Assembly: GCA_900074885.1 (NCBI GenBank)
Contig: FJUW01000030.1
Coordinates: 124,001-188,000 of the forward strand
Length of the DNA: 64,000 nucleotides
Source of the DNA: Rhynchosporium graminicola
Lineage: Eukaryota; Ascomycota; Leotiomycetes; Helotiales; Ploettnerulaceae
Reading direction: 5' to 3'
Shown here: positions 9,712-20,160 of the stretch, one piece after another
Layout: the number at the start of each line of letters is the position of its first letter
Numbering within the stretch: the stretch's first letter is position 1
Program-made: the position numbers and the translations under genes
The notes under the pieces: model-generated
What the model was told of the DNA's origin: nothing
Seen by the model: the letters and a program-made list of their open reading frames with translations, nothing else
Database searches by the model: none

Positions 9712-10588
9712 CTAATATTTTATATACTACCATTTCGCCTAAATTACCGACTTTACTCGATGATCTATAGTAGTAGCTAGTCGATAGAGAATCCCGTTAT
9801 AAATAGAATACTACGCTTCTTACGAAACTTAAATTAACACGTTAAGCGTAGCGTTAGTATAAGGAGCGTACTCTAGCTAAAAGTATAATCGATATAGCTC
9901 TGCTTTTATTAAAGCCTAAAGGTTCTCGATTGGATTTAAATCAGGAGAGTATAGAGGCTAACTTATAACTCGAATATTTATCTCTCGAAGTATCTATTTT
10001 ATAATATTTCCTCGGTGCGGACCTGCGCCATCGTGTATAAACTCTCCCCCTTCGACTATTATATCTGGAAGAAACGCTACGTATAGGTTCCGAATAACCT
10101 ACGAAGTAACTCCCCCTCGAGGAGTAAGAGAGTCTCTATCGAAAGGTATTAAACATATCCTTCTATTATATCCAAAAGAAGCCTAAAGTATCTTCTTAAC
10201 TCCTTTCCCGGAAGCTCGAACTAGTTATATATCTCCTTCGAAGTATTAATCTCGAGGATAAGTAAAAGTCTAAATTAGCTTTACTCTTACTCCTCGTTCG
10301 ACTGTACACTCGTTAGACTAAGAAACACGTATCTAATTATTAAGAGTATATACCTAGTATCGAATAGCCCACTCGAGTCGTGCTTCTGCGTATACTACTA
10401 TAATAAAAGGTCGTTTCTTTTAAATCTACTTCTTCTTATCTATCGAGCGAAGGAGACTCTATATATACCGCTTCTTATAGTTATTATCGACTTCTCGTAG
10501 TAAGTCTCGTATTTTGATATAAGGGTTCGCGTGATTAATAATATCGTATATATAATCGCGCTACTCTTCTATTAAGGCTCGAGGCCTT
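9712..10588 (-). pseudogene. Tc1 transposase, catalytic DDE fragment
   Basis: Continues the reading frame of the fragment at 17235-17416 across the gypsy insertion. Visible landmarks on the minus strand are a D-E-C/S-V-E-R block, W-A-A-F-W-G-like sequence, E-F-I-H-D-G-A-G-P-H (second Asp of the triad), Y-S-P-D-L-N-P-I-E-N-L (third acidic position, DDE/D type), and a C-terminus resembling G-W-Y-T-K-Y ending at 9712. Many TAG/TAA codons replace Trp/Gln. The last acidic residue pattern and size place it in the Tc1 branch. Non-functional. Confidence 0.85.
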
Positions 10589-11082
10589 TATCACGAACCA
10601 GCATAGTTCTTGGCACTAAAACCGTCCTGGCACCAGAATACTGATAGTACCACCTAGTGGTAAGTACCAGATGAGTTTTAGTACTAACAAGAGAGTTAGT
10701 ACTATTAGAAGGAGGGTACTAATACGGTTATAGTATAAATAGCGAGTAGTACTATACGCCTACTTATATTGAAGTAATAATAGTATTATAGCTATAGGTG
10801 ATCTAGGATCACGTGATATACTAGACTGCTAGACGGTCTTACGGGCTTACGCGCTCTGCAAGATATCTTGCACAGCTAGTATAAGGGAACGAAGATTCTA
10901 TATAAGACTGGCACTTCTGCTATTAGATAGGAGCTTCGTACTTAAATTCATATAGTAATTAATACCTGCTTATAACGTCTTAATTCTAATTAAGAACCGA
11001 ACTTCTTATTTACTTTACTTTATAGCTAATACTAACCGACGAGCTTATATACCGCGTACTAGTCAGAACTAGGAATATTATA
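10589..11082 (+). repeat. 5' LTR, gypsy family I copy 1
   Basis: 494 bp, starting TATCACGAAC (ancestral TGTCACG) and ending in TTATA (ancestral TTACA). TATATAAG at 10899-10906 is the likely promoter box. Its outer (left) part retains CA/TG dinucleotides that its inner end has lost. Confidence 0.95.
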
Positions 11083-11099
11083 CTTTAAGCACCTTACTT

Positions 11100-14000
11100 G
11101 AAGTATTATTAGTAAGAACGAAATAGCCCTTAAAGAAGGATTAGTTACGGGAGAAGGATCCTAAGTCGGTAAGACGGAAAAGATTAATAAAGTTACTCCA
11201 CCTCGAGTCAACCTGCTTAATACTTATTATAGAAACTATAATAACTTAGGTTAATTTATCCTTTAGTACTAAATGTACCTCGCTTTTAACGGAGATAAGT
11301 TCGAAGCAGATTCCCTTAAAGTACTATAGATTACTTCGTTCCTTTGTGATACTATAGCCCACTGGATCGAACCGGCCTTAAGTGATTACTTGGTTAATCG
11401 ATACCTAACTAGGGCCTGTTCTACCGCTATGACCGAAAAGAGTCGAGTTATCTTTTGAACTATCGCAGGCTTTACTACGGTTATTAAAGGAGTCTTTGGA
11501 GACCTTAATAAGAAAGAATAAGCTAAGAAGCACCTGCTCGGAATTCGATAGCGAGGATCTGTTTACGAATATACTGCCGAGTTCTACTGCTACTCTATGC
11601 GGTTAGACTGGACGGATAGTGGATTAAGAGCCTAATACTACCGGGGCCTTAAGGACTATATTAAGGATGAGCTTTCTAGGACTGATAAACTAGATAACCT
11701 AGAAGACCTGATTAAATCGTTTACTACTATTAATAAACGAATCTAGGAATAAGCGAAGGAAAAAGGAGGATACTTTACTCCTACTTACTTTCGGAAACTT
11801 TAATTTCTATAACGATATAGTAAATATTAGGGAAATTTCTAACTTTACCTGAATAATAAACGTAACTACTATAATCTGATAGAAATAGATAGAGTAGAAA
11901 GAGGATCTAAGGGCTAAGCTAAGAAAGATAAACGCTGAGAGAAGGGCTTATACTATACGTATAGTAAGCTAGGATATCTCGCCTATGATTATTCTCAGAA
12001 GAAGAAACAGGAAGGGAAACCCTAGAATAAACCTAAAAGAGAGTTCGGACTGGCCGAAAGGAAGCCAGATTACTAAGAAGCTTCTAGCGCAGAATAGAGC
12101 TTATAGGACTTTATAGCCTATGAATCTAGCGAAGAATTCGAAGAGAACTTAGTTGAACTTCTAGATAAAGACTAAGAAAGCTAGAGTATTATAGATAAAA
12201 GTAACTATCTGCACGATAATCTCTTATATAATAACGAAAACTAGACTCTTCGAAATCATAATAATAGAAGAAGAATATAGGTTTATAACGGAACTAAGCT
12301 TGATTTTGTGGAATATTACTAAACTTATAATATACTTAACCCGGGTATGGACTGCGTTATTACTTACTGCGATACTATTACTATTATGTTCTAAGTTAAT
12401 ACCGGGGATGTCGAGGAACGACTAGATCGTTATATAGCTAACCTCGAAGGAGAACCGGAACTAAAAGAATTCGAATAATTAGATCGGTTCCTTTAAATTA
12501 AGGATACCTGGGCTATTACTGAGGAAACAGGAGGGGAACGTTATTACTATATACCCTATACCCTGATTACTTACGAACCCGGCCTTAGGACCTGGTTGGA
12601 CGAAACGACGGGGAGAATTATTAAAGAAGCACGTGATTACTCTATAATAGAACTATTATGCCTAGAGCTTACTACTACTAGAGAGTTCGATCAGTTGATC
12701 TTACCGGTTATAGTAGATAGTATTAAGATAAAAGTACTTATTGATTTAGGAGCTATAAGATGTTTTATAAACTTAACTTTTATCGAGAAATAGAATATTC
12801 CTACTACTATTAACTCGAAACTATATCGCCTTACCTTATTAGATAGAAAAGGCGCCGGATCAGACGGATAGGTCCGCAGAAGGATAGGAGGAATAAAGAT
12901 AGTTATTAATAGATACGAAGAAACGCTTTACTTCGATATTATACTTACTAGACGATACGATATTGTATTAGGAATATTATAGCTATATAACTATAATCCT
13001 AGCGTAGACTAGGTGACTAAGAAGGTTACGTTTAGTAACTGTAAATATAAACGTAGTTAACTAGCTAGTAAAAGAGAGGCTAGCGCTGCCTCCTTAATAA
13101 TAACGCCGATAGACTCTAGCTAGTTAAGTCGGGTTCTTAGTTAGATAGAACCTAGGAATTATCTTAGTTAGATAGATAATATTCGGGAATAGCTGCCCGA
13201 ACTATATAGGAAGTTCTCGAAATTGTTTGAGGATCCGTAGGATATAAGAGCTCTACTTAAGTATAAACCTTAGGATTATGAGATAAACTTTAAGGATAGA
13301 TTTATACTTATCGCAGAGAAACTTCGCTACTATAACTATAATACTATAAGGACGCTTAAGGAGTATTAGGAGTTAGGTATAAAGAAAGGATGGATTCGGA
13401 AATCTAAGTTATTATACGCTATTAATATACTAGTAGTTAAGAAAGCAGGAGATCCTAAGGGAAGATTATACGGAAACTATCGGATAATTAATAGTAGAAC
13501 TATAAGAGATATATATCCTTTACTAAACGCGTAGTACCTGCGGGATAGGCTAGCTAGAGTAAAGATATATACTAAGTTAGACTAACGTAACGCGTTTAAT
13601 TTAATCCGAATCCAGGAGGGACACGAGTGGAAGACTACTTTCGTATTGCCCTTAGGGCTATAGGAATATATAGTAATGCTATTCGGCTTAACTAATGCCT
13701 TAGCTATATATTAGAGATAAAATAATAATATTCTTAAAGATTTTATTAGGAAATTCGCTATATACTACCTAGATAATATCCTAGTATACTCGGAAACTAT
13801 CAAGGCATACTAGGGCTACGTTACCTAAGTTATAGAAGTATTATATAAAGTAGATTCTAGACTAAAGATATCGAAATATGAATTCTCAGTTAAGTAAGTC
13901 ACTTTCCTAGGATATGTTATTCGCCTAGGAGAGATAAGTATTAACCTAGAGAAAATCAGAGCTATAAAGGAATAGGAATTACTAAAGAACGTTAAGGATA

Positions 14001-16080
14001 TATAGTTATAGTTAGGTTTCGCTAACTTCTACTAATAGTTTATTAGAAACTATTCTAAGATAGCCGAACTACTTACGAGTTTAATAAGGAAGGGCGTTCC
14101 TTTTACCTAGACTAGCTAGTGCGAGGAAGCTTTTTAGAAAATTAAGAAAGAATTTATAAAAGAACTAATCCTATATAGTTTCGACGAAGAGAAGGAAAGT
14201 ATAATAGAAACAGATACCTCTGATACTTATACTAGTGTAGTATACCTGCAGCGAGATAACGAAGGATAACTATACTTAGTCGCTTACTTTTCAGAGAAAA
14301 TGTCTCCGGCTAAACAGAATTATAATATCTATAAGAAAGAACTTATAGCAATTATTAAGGCACTTAAATACTAGAAAATATATTTGCAAGGAGCTAAGTT
14401 CCCGGTTATTATCTATACTAACTATATGAATCTCCGAACTTTTATAACTACTAAGGTCTTAGATAATCGTCGATTAGCTCGATAGTCAGAGGAACTCGCC
14501 TCTTTTGACTTAGTTATTAAGTATATATAGGGAAAAGATAATACACGAGTAGATACTCTAAGTAGATTACTAGGTTATAAGGACGATAAGGTCTATAATA
14601 AGACTGCCCTGCTTAAATAGCTAGATAATAGAGATATAGTTACTAATATCCGAGAAGCTACTGCGATTAAGTAAGAAATTAAGGGACCTTAGTACGACGC
14701 CTTAAAGGAAGCCTAGAAGAAAGACAGAATATCCTTAGATAAGACTAAGGAACTTGTTATAAGGAATATAATTAAGAATAGTATTATGCGAGTTAATAGA
14801 AAAGTTTAGTTTCCGCTGAGCTTAGTAGAAGTATATATTAAAGAATAACACGAGCTTCCCGCGTATAAATACTAAGGGATACGAAGAACGTATCTAAGGA
14901 TTTTAAGAAACTACTAGTCGGAAGGACTCCGCCGAGTAGTTAAAGAAGTACTAGCTAACTATAATACTTGTATTAGGAATAAGTCTTCCTGATATATACC
15001 TTATAGGCAGATAATTATAGTACTAATACTACTAATATCTTGGAAATCGATATCATAGGACTTTATAGGGCTGTTATCGCTATCGAAGGACCCGGTCACG
15101 GGAGTTAGCTATAATATGATACTTATTATTATAGAAAGACTTACTAAGTATATGATCTTAGTACTAGTCTTATCTACTCTTACGGCCGAATACCTGGCAT
15201 AGGTATACCTTAAGGAGGTAGTCTCTAAGCACGGAGTACCTAAAGAAATCGTATCAGATCGAGATAAGTTATTTATATTAAAGTTCTGGAATACTTTAAT
15301 AGGGTTCCTAGGAACTAAACGGAAACTATTAATAGCTTTCTATCCTTAGACTAATAGAGGAAATGAAAGAATAAACTAAGTAGTTGAAGTATACTTACGC
15401 TACTATATTAACTATTAATAAAATAATTAGGTAGAACTACTACTGCTAGTAGAGTTTATATATAATAGCTTAACTACGGAAATAATAAAGGTTATACTAT
15501 TCTTCGCGAATTACAGTTACGAACCTATCGCTTATAGAGAACCTAACTTAATAGTTAAGGATAATAATGCAGCTTATATCTAGGTCCGAAATATCTAGGA
15601 CCTCTATAAGGAACTCGTAGAGGAACTCCAGTTTATAGCAGAGAAGAATGCGTACTACTATAATAAGAATCGTAGTTAGGAGCTAACGCTATAGGAAGGG
15701 GATAGGGTTTACTTTCTATGAAAAAATATTAATATATAGAGACTAAGCGATAAGCTAGACTATAAGAAACTTAGACCTTTTAAAATTAAACGTATTAAAG
15801 GACCTTTGAATTATGAACTCTAGCTACTAGCTATAATAAAGAAAATATTCCCGATATTCTATATATCCTTATTAGAAAAAGTACTACCGGGAGTACTACT
15901 AGCCCCGAAGATATACGCTGAACTAGTTAACTTACTTATAGAATACGATATAGAGGAACTACTAGACTGTTAGTATAAACGAGGTATTATCAGATACCTA
16001 GTGAAATAGAAGAACTACTTATATTCGGAAAATATATAGGAACTTAAGTTAAGCTTTTACTACCTAGTGTTACTAGCTAA
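11100..16080 (+). pseudogene. gag-pol relic of gypsy family I copy 1
   Basis: Degraded retroelement polyprotein. Gag core about 11280-11790 (Y-L-A-F-N-G-D-K-F, then G-S-V-Y-E-Y-T-A-E-F, Y-Y-R-G-L-K-D). CCHC zinc knuckle near 11940-11995 with its cysteines turned to Tyr. Retropepsin around 12700-12790 reading D-L-G-A instead of D-S-G-A. Reverse transcriptase about 13330-14000 with Y-L-D-N in place of Y-L-D-D near 13770. RNase H about 14190-14580 (I-E-T-D-T-S-D, Y-N-I-Y-K-K-E-L). Integrase about 14800-15560 with S-D-R-D core. Chromodomain about 15930-16060. Stops are scattered throughout, so it is inactive. Confidence 0.9.
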
Positions 16081-16106
16081 TTTCTATCGACAAAACCCAG
16101 ATCTGC

Positions 16107-16646
16107 TTAGAGCGGGTCCGCAGGGTCGAAAGGAAGGTCGACCGTCGGGTCGAACGAGGGGTCGACAGGGACGTCGGAACTAGAGGGTTCCGCGCCCGCT
16201 AGCTTAGCGTCTTTAGGCGCCCTCTCTCTTTCCTGTTTCTCTTTTTCTTCCTTTTCTAGAGCTTTAAGAGTATCGAGCTTAGCTATTAAATTCAAACTAG
16301 TAGCGATTATCTTTTACTGCCTTTCGTATAAGAAACGTTTCTATTTCTTCAGACGAAGAATCTTAGCTATGGCCTCCTTCTCCTCTGCGTCAAGCTTCTT
16401 AATCTGAGAATCTAAGGATTCCTAGTCTCGCGCTAAGGGCATACGGTTAATAACTCTAATATCGCATGTTTTGTTTAATCGGGCGTAATAACTATATCAG
16501 GTTAATTTAAGGTCGCGAGGCGATATATACTCTTTGTATTCCGCCTTCTTATATCTGGTATATAGTGCTATGATTTTACTACTTAATTCTATTTATCTTC
16601 TAAGTGTAATATAATCGACTCGTTTAGTTGAGCGTTCGGGGGGCAT
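16107..16646 (-). pseudogene. antisense accessory ORF between pol and 3' LTR, family I copy 1
   Basis: Minus-strand frame of 179 codons running opposite to gag-pol, interrupted only by about six RIP-type stops and open for its last 62 codons. The predicted protein starts M-P-P-E-R-S, has a basic segment, then long Lys/Glu-rich coiled-coil stretches (K-K-L-D-A-E-E-K-E, L-K-A-L-E-K-E-E-K-E), and ends in an acidic Pro/Asp tail (V-D-P-S-F-D-P). Copy 2 preserves the same frame at 36642-37193, start to stop, so it is an element gene, not chance. Coiled-coil proteins of this composition are frequent orphan annotations near fungal transposons (from memory). Function unknown. Confidence 0.65.
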
Positions 16647-16735
16647 AATAAAAGAAGGAGATAGCTGTGGGCAGTTATCGATATTTCCTTAGGTATACTT
16701 AAGCATAGGGACACGCTAAGACAGAAGGGGGATAG

Positions 16736-17229
16736 TGTCACGAACTAGTATAGTTCTTAGCACTAAAACCGTCCTAGCACTAGAATACTAATAGCACTAC
16801 CTAGTAGTGAGTACTAGATGAGTTTTAGTACTAATAAGAGAGTTAGTACTATTAGAAGGAGGGTACTAATACGGTTATAGTACAAATAGCGAGTGGTACT
16901 ATACGCCTACTTATATTAAAGTAATAATAGTATTATAGCTATAGGTGATCCAGGATCACGTGATATGCTAGACTACTAGACGGTCTTGCGGGCTTACGCG
17001 CTCTGTAAGATATCTTGCACAGCTAGCATAAGGGAACGAAGATTCTATATAAGACTGGCACTTCTACTATTAGATAGGAGCTTCGTGCTCAAATTCATAT
17101 AGCAATTAATACCTGCTTATAACGTCTCAATTCCAATTGAGAACCGAACTTCTTATTTACTTTACTTTATAGCTGATACTAACCGACGAGCCTGTACACC
17201 GCGTACCAGTCAGAACCAGGAACGTTACA
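16736..17229 (+). repeat. 3' LTR, gypsy family I copy 1
   Basis: 494 bp, TGTCACG to GTTACA. The mirror image of the 5' LTR in RIP damage: the outer right end keeps CCTGTACACC (17191-17200) where the 5' LTR has CTTATATACC (11044-11053). Confidence 0.95.
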
Positions 17230-17234
17230 GCCTT

Positions 17235-17416
17235 CTAACTCGTGGTTTCGATGAAAAATCTGATATACCGGGAGGCTAAGTCTTAATCGTAAGCCGAATC
17301 GTAGAAAGGGGTATTTCAGGGTATTTTCGGTGTATTCGAGGAGCTGACTACTGCTTAGAGCTAAGCTCTACGATTCGTATACGTATTAAAGGCTTTAATT
17401 CAGGTCCTCGAGCTAT
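17235..17416 (-). pseudogene. Tc1 transposase, N-terminal fragment (DNA-binding part)
   Basis: Minus-strand frame from about 17416, where the expected ATG reads ATA. It gives A-R-G-P-E-L, then I-R-I-R-I-V-E-L, S-A-P-R-I-H-R-K-Y-P and P-L-S-T-I-R, the helix-turn-helix region of fungal Tc1-like transposases. Internal TAG codons sit where Trp or Gln is expected. The gene is cut at 17230-17234 by the gypsy element, whose target duplication GCCTT recurs at 10584-10588, where the rest of the gene continues. Confidence 0.8.
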
Positions 17417-17462
17417 TCTGAATAGCTATAAAGACGTGTTATTTACGAAGAGAGATAAATAT

Positions 17463-17548
17463 AAAAGCAGCAGGTAAGTACTGCCTAATCGGGTAAGTGA
17501 TACTTGGCTATAAGGGGGGGGGGTGCAGATACTTTTTGCACCCTACTG
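17463..17548 (-). repeat. right terminal inverted repeat of Tc1 element
   Basis: Reverse-complement partner of 9593-9679, better preserved, with the run of G (17514-17523) mirroring the C run of the left end. Confidence 0.85.
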
Positions 17549-17627
17549 TACTTTCGTACGATTTCTCCAAGTCAATTCTTAAGCGAATAAAAGCGGCATG
17601 TACAGGAATTGGTGTGCTATGCGTGCG

Positions 17628-17663
17628 TGCCTTGTGGCCTCATGCCCGAATAATCGATTCCAT
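17628..17663 (-). repeat. right 36-bp inverted end
   Basis: Reverse complement of 9301-9336 without mismatch. It lies 77 bp outside the right end of the Tc1 element. Confidence 0.8.
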
Positions 17664-18011
17664 CTCCATCAGCACGAGCCTCAGCAAGGACTAGCATCTA
17701 ATCATTTAGCTAATTTCAGACTGATTAAAGAGGAGAACCAACAGACGTGTAAGGGTTTTTATACCCTTACCACCAAATGCCTTAATAAGGCTTACACAGA
17801 TCGAGGAGCAGTAATCTATTTCAACCCCCTATATCTAACCATCCTGCCCTCCCACCATGTAAACCAATGATCACCCTCTTCCCACACAATTCTGCCTACC
17901 TATCATAAGTACCAACGGAACAATTGTACCAAGCCCCCCTTCAGTTCTATTCTTGAAAAAAAGCACCAACATAGACTGACTTCCCTAAGTCAAATCTCAA
18001 AAACCGCCAAT
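17664..18011. other. 5' flank of dead secreted-protein paralogue, no gene seen
   Basis: Normal composition resumes. The leader before 18012 is pyrimidine-rich like that of the intact gene, but only weakly similar to it. Frames at 17497-17694 and 17598-17870 span the transposon end and are not supported. Confidence 0.5.
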
Positions 18012-18255
18012 ATAAAATTCAGCATCACTACTGCCGTCCTCCTTCTACTATGGCTACCAGCGCTATTGCTTGCAAAGAAGGTTCAGGTAAAGAGAGCTGC
18101 TGCGGATTAGTAAGATATTTGCCTCTTGCTACTACTTCAGTTAACAGGTGGAAATACTTGCTAACTTGCTATGTGTCTTATAGCAAGCATTCTGTACTTG
18201 TCCCGGTGGATCTGTATGCTACCTGAAACAAATATCGTTAGATGCACATAGCTAA
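18012..18255 (+). pseudogene. inactivated paralogue of secreted cysteine-rich protein gene
   Basis: Aligns with 8310-8557 through signal peptide, intron and stop. The start codon is ATA (18012-18014) instead of ATG, a TpG to TpA change of RIP type. One base is missing near 18045, shifting the signal-peptide frame. Exon 1 resumes as A-T-S-A-I-A-C, then E-S-C-C-G-L. The 74-nt intron (18110-18183) keeps GTAAGA, CTAAC and TAG. Exon 2 encodes F-C-T-C-P-G-G-S-V-C-Y-L and ends at the conserved TAA 18253-18255. The mature cysteine pattern would be C-x8-C-C-x5-C-x-C-x5-C, six cysteines, one more than the intact copy. It lies just right of the transposon nest. Start loss plus frameshift make it a pseudogene unless another upstream start is used. 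Confidence 0.72.
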
Positions 18256-18500
18256 CCCGAAATGAATAGTGCTTCTGCTACCCATAGAAGTAACGCGGTA
18301 GGCAACGCGATTGAAATACTATTCTGTTGAGAACTAAGCCTAACTGAGACTCAAGAGCGCCTGTTCAAAGAAAGAGCTATTAGGGGTTTATATTAGCTTC
18401 TTCAGAGGGCTTTCCGACAGATGAGACATGCGACTTGTTTAGCAAGACTAAACAGGTGCTTTCGTGGTACTTTTGGAACGACGAGGTTTCACATGTATAC
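18256..18500. repeat. 3' flank duplicate of 8558-8810
   Basis: Follows the pseudogene stop as 8558-8810 follows the intact one, with shared blocks in the same order and moderate divergence. Confidence 0.7.
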
Positions 18501-18666
18501 TTTGATTTTGACGTGACGTGGTGGACATGTCAGATTTGCTTCTCTTTTTGGTTTTTTTTCGCCATCATGTTCGAGTTCCGAGCTGGACAATATAGAGGAT
18601 ATCTCACACTTTGTATCTAATCTGTCTTCGTTCTTAGTACCCTTGCGCAAGGGTTAACTAGCTACT

Positions 18667-19048
18667 TCAAATCAAGCCAGATCCTTTCTATACTACTTGC
18701 GTCCAACTTCTCTTGCGACTTTATTCCACGCCGATGGAGCGGCTGAACTAGTAAGCTACCGACCGTAGGGTATCGCTCCCGCAAATCTCGCACCTGTGTC
18801 GAGGCCGAGTAAATGAGGAAATTCACCTCCAGCCAAGCGATTTGCAAGCTCGTCGTAGAAACGTCATACCTTACAGTAAGTACACAATATGTTATGTGAT
18901 TTTGGTTTATTTCTTGTATCATGTCGTGAAACGTGATTATGGCATAACAGCCGAGTAGCGATGAACAGTTAGCTACATGTAGCAAGCAGGTTTACACTTC
19001 GCACAAGACGATCCCTCGGCTCGTATCTAGAGTCCAACCAGCGATAGG
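18667..19048 (+). pseudogene. decayed, interrupted fragment of metallo-beta-lactamase-fold paralogue
   Basis: In one frame this reads F-L-Y-Y, then G-A-A-E-L-V-S-Y-R-P, a TAG, then G-I-A-P-A-N-L-A-P, matching residues 248-285 of the protein encoded at 4380-5567 (L-L-Y-Y, G-E-A-E-A-V-I-Y-T-P-H-G-I-S-P-A-D-L-A-P). About 200 bp of unrelated sequence (roughly 18797-19008) then intervenes before the next parent segment, TCCAACCAGCGATAGG (A-Q-P-A-I), appears near 19033-19048. Beyond that the sequence follows the rearranged flank also seen after 6800. Dead fragment. Confidence 0.6.
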
Positions 19049-19059
19049 CAAAGGGTGCC

Positions 19060-19230
19060 AAATGGGGTGCAGCCCCTTTACTCCGTCCGAGGGCTCGGAG
19101 GGTTCCCTCAAAATTCAAAAGTGGAAATCACTGGAGAAACTCATACAAAAGCCAATATTTTGTACACGCGTATCAAATTTCAGTTCTAAACTCAACTTTG
19201 AAACGTAACTCACGATGTCAAGCTGGTAGC
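19060..19230. repeat. degenerate repeat shared with 6800-6990
   Basis: Same blocks in the same order as 6800-6990. Together with the two metallo-beta-lactamase relics it shows that a rearranged segment was duplicated after the gene broke. Confidence 0.5.
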
Positions 19231-20160
19231 CGCATTTAACTGTCCCCCAGTTTCATATGAACCTTCTTACAATCTAGAATGAGTAATACCTAGTTACATA
19301 CGATTTTGGTAGCTTATCAGAGCTGATTATGGCAGGATTAGGATTAAAATGCCTCTGATACCTGATCGGATGAAACGGATTGTGTTTGGAGTTTACGAAG
19401 TCCCCAGTAATCATTTAATAGCGGACTGGGCAGCGAGGAGTAATTCGCAGGCCCCTCATAACTCCTCCCTGCTACCACAGGATCCACGCGAATGTAAAGA
19501 GAGTATGCCCCCGGCATATAGTAACTGCAGCAGTGGGCATCAGTAAATGTGTCCTGACGCATCGTGATTATGATTCTGAGTAGTGATTTGGGTGTGGTTA
19601 GGTGTGAATTGATTCATTGCTCACATATCAATGATGCCAGGACCACGCTCGTTGTTGCTTCGATCGAAAGTTATTCTGTCTAGGACCCACGGTACTCGTA
19701 AACCTGGCAGCAGCTGATGGGATATTCGTGCCAGGTCTATTAGCGTCAGCAGAATGCGATGTAGGCGACACAGCTCATCGTTCCAGACAAGTCTACGCTC
19801 CTCAGGTCAAGCCTTTATACTCTAAAAGTAATTTACGGAAGTATTGCAAACATATTTATGGTGGTGCTTACTAAGTTCTCTTACTCTGTACGATGTATAT
19901 TACCAAGTTTCAGGCTATTCCCCCCAGCTCAATTCCGAGCGTATGAAGTCTGGCACGGTTCAGCTAGCATCCAAAAAATCCTGGCAATCCCCTTGCAGTT
20001 GAAATGGGATTGAGGGGTAGTAGCAGTACTTGTATTACTACTGTCATACTTTGTATCACCCGAGACCCACTTTTGTCGAGTTGCGGAGCATGGGTATGAT
20101 GTCACTGGACCTCCAGTAGCTAGTTGCGCACAGACCTCTACTTCCATAGCTTTCTTCTGA
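19231..20160. other. single-copy-like DNA, no supported gene
   Basis: Normal composition up to about 20160, where AT-rich RIP-damaged sequence starts abruptly. A 72-codon minus-strand frame (19929-20147) with four cysteines could be the end of a lost gene but has no start context or recognisable family. Confidence 0.4.

Larger units (their letters stand above)
10589..17229 (+). mobile_element. Ty3/gypsy chromoretrotransposon, family I copy 1 (6641 bp)
   Basis: Two 494-bp LTRs and target duplication GCCTT (10584-10588 and 17230-17234), inserted inside the Tc1 transposase gene. The domain order protease, reverse transcriptase, RNase H, integrase, chromodomain defines Ty3/gypsy. Heavily RIP-mutated: stops are almost all TAG/TAA at Trp and Gln positions. 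A second copy lies at 36057-42806. Confidence 0.95.
9593..17548 (-). mobile_element. Tc1/mariner-type transposon interrupted by a gypsy element
   Basis: TA target duplications (9591-9592 and 17549-17550) flank terminal inverted repeats of about 87 bp. The right repeat keeps the Tc1-typical outer CAGT; the left reads TAGT, one RIP-type change. Without the gypsy insertion the element is about 1310 bp, with one transposase gene on the minus strand whose two pieces sum to 353 codons, the expected size. Confidence 0.88.
9301..17663. mobile_element. MITE-like element with 36-bp perfect inverted ends, split by Tc1 insertion
   Basis: Bases 9301-9336 and 17628-17663 are exact reverse complements. Removing the Tc1/mariner insertion between them leaves about 405 bp with no coding capacity, the size and form of a miniature inverted-repeat element. 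No clear target-site duplication is seen (TCTTCA versus TCTCCA flank it imperfectly), so the boundaries are provisional. Confidence 0.55.

Noticed and set aside
12596..12793. 65-codon frame as an independent gene
   Set aside because: It is the retropepsin part of gypsy I copy 1 that escaped a RIP stop.
19929..20147. 72-codon frame with several cysteines, possibly another secreted protein
   Set aside because: No signal peptide and no similarity to the cysteine pattern at 8310-8557; it abuts the transposon border.
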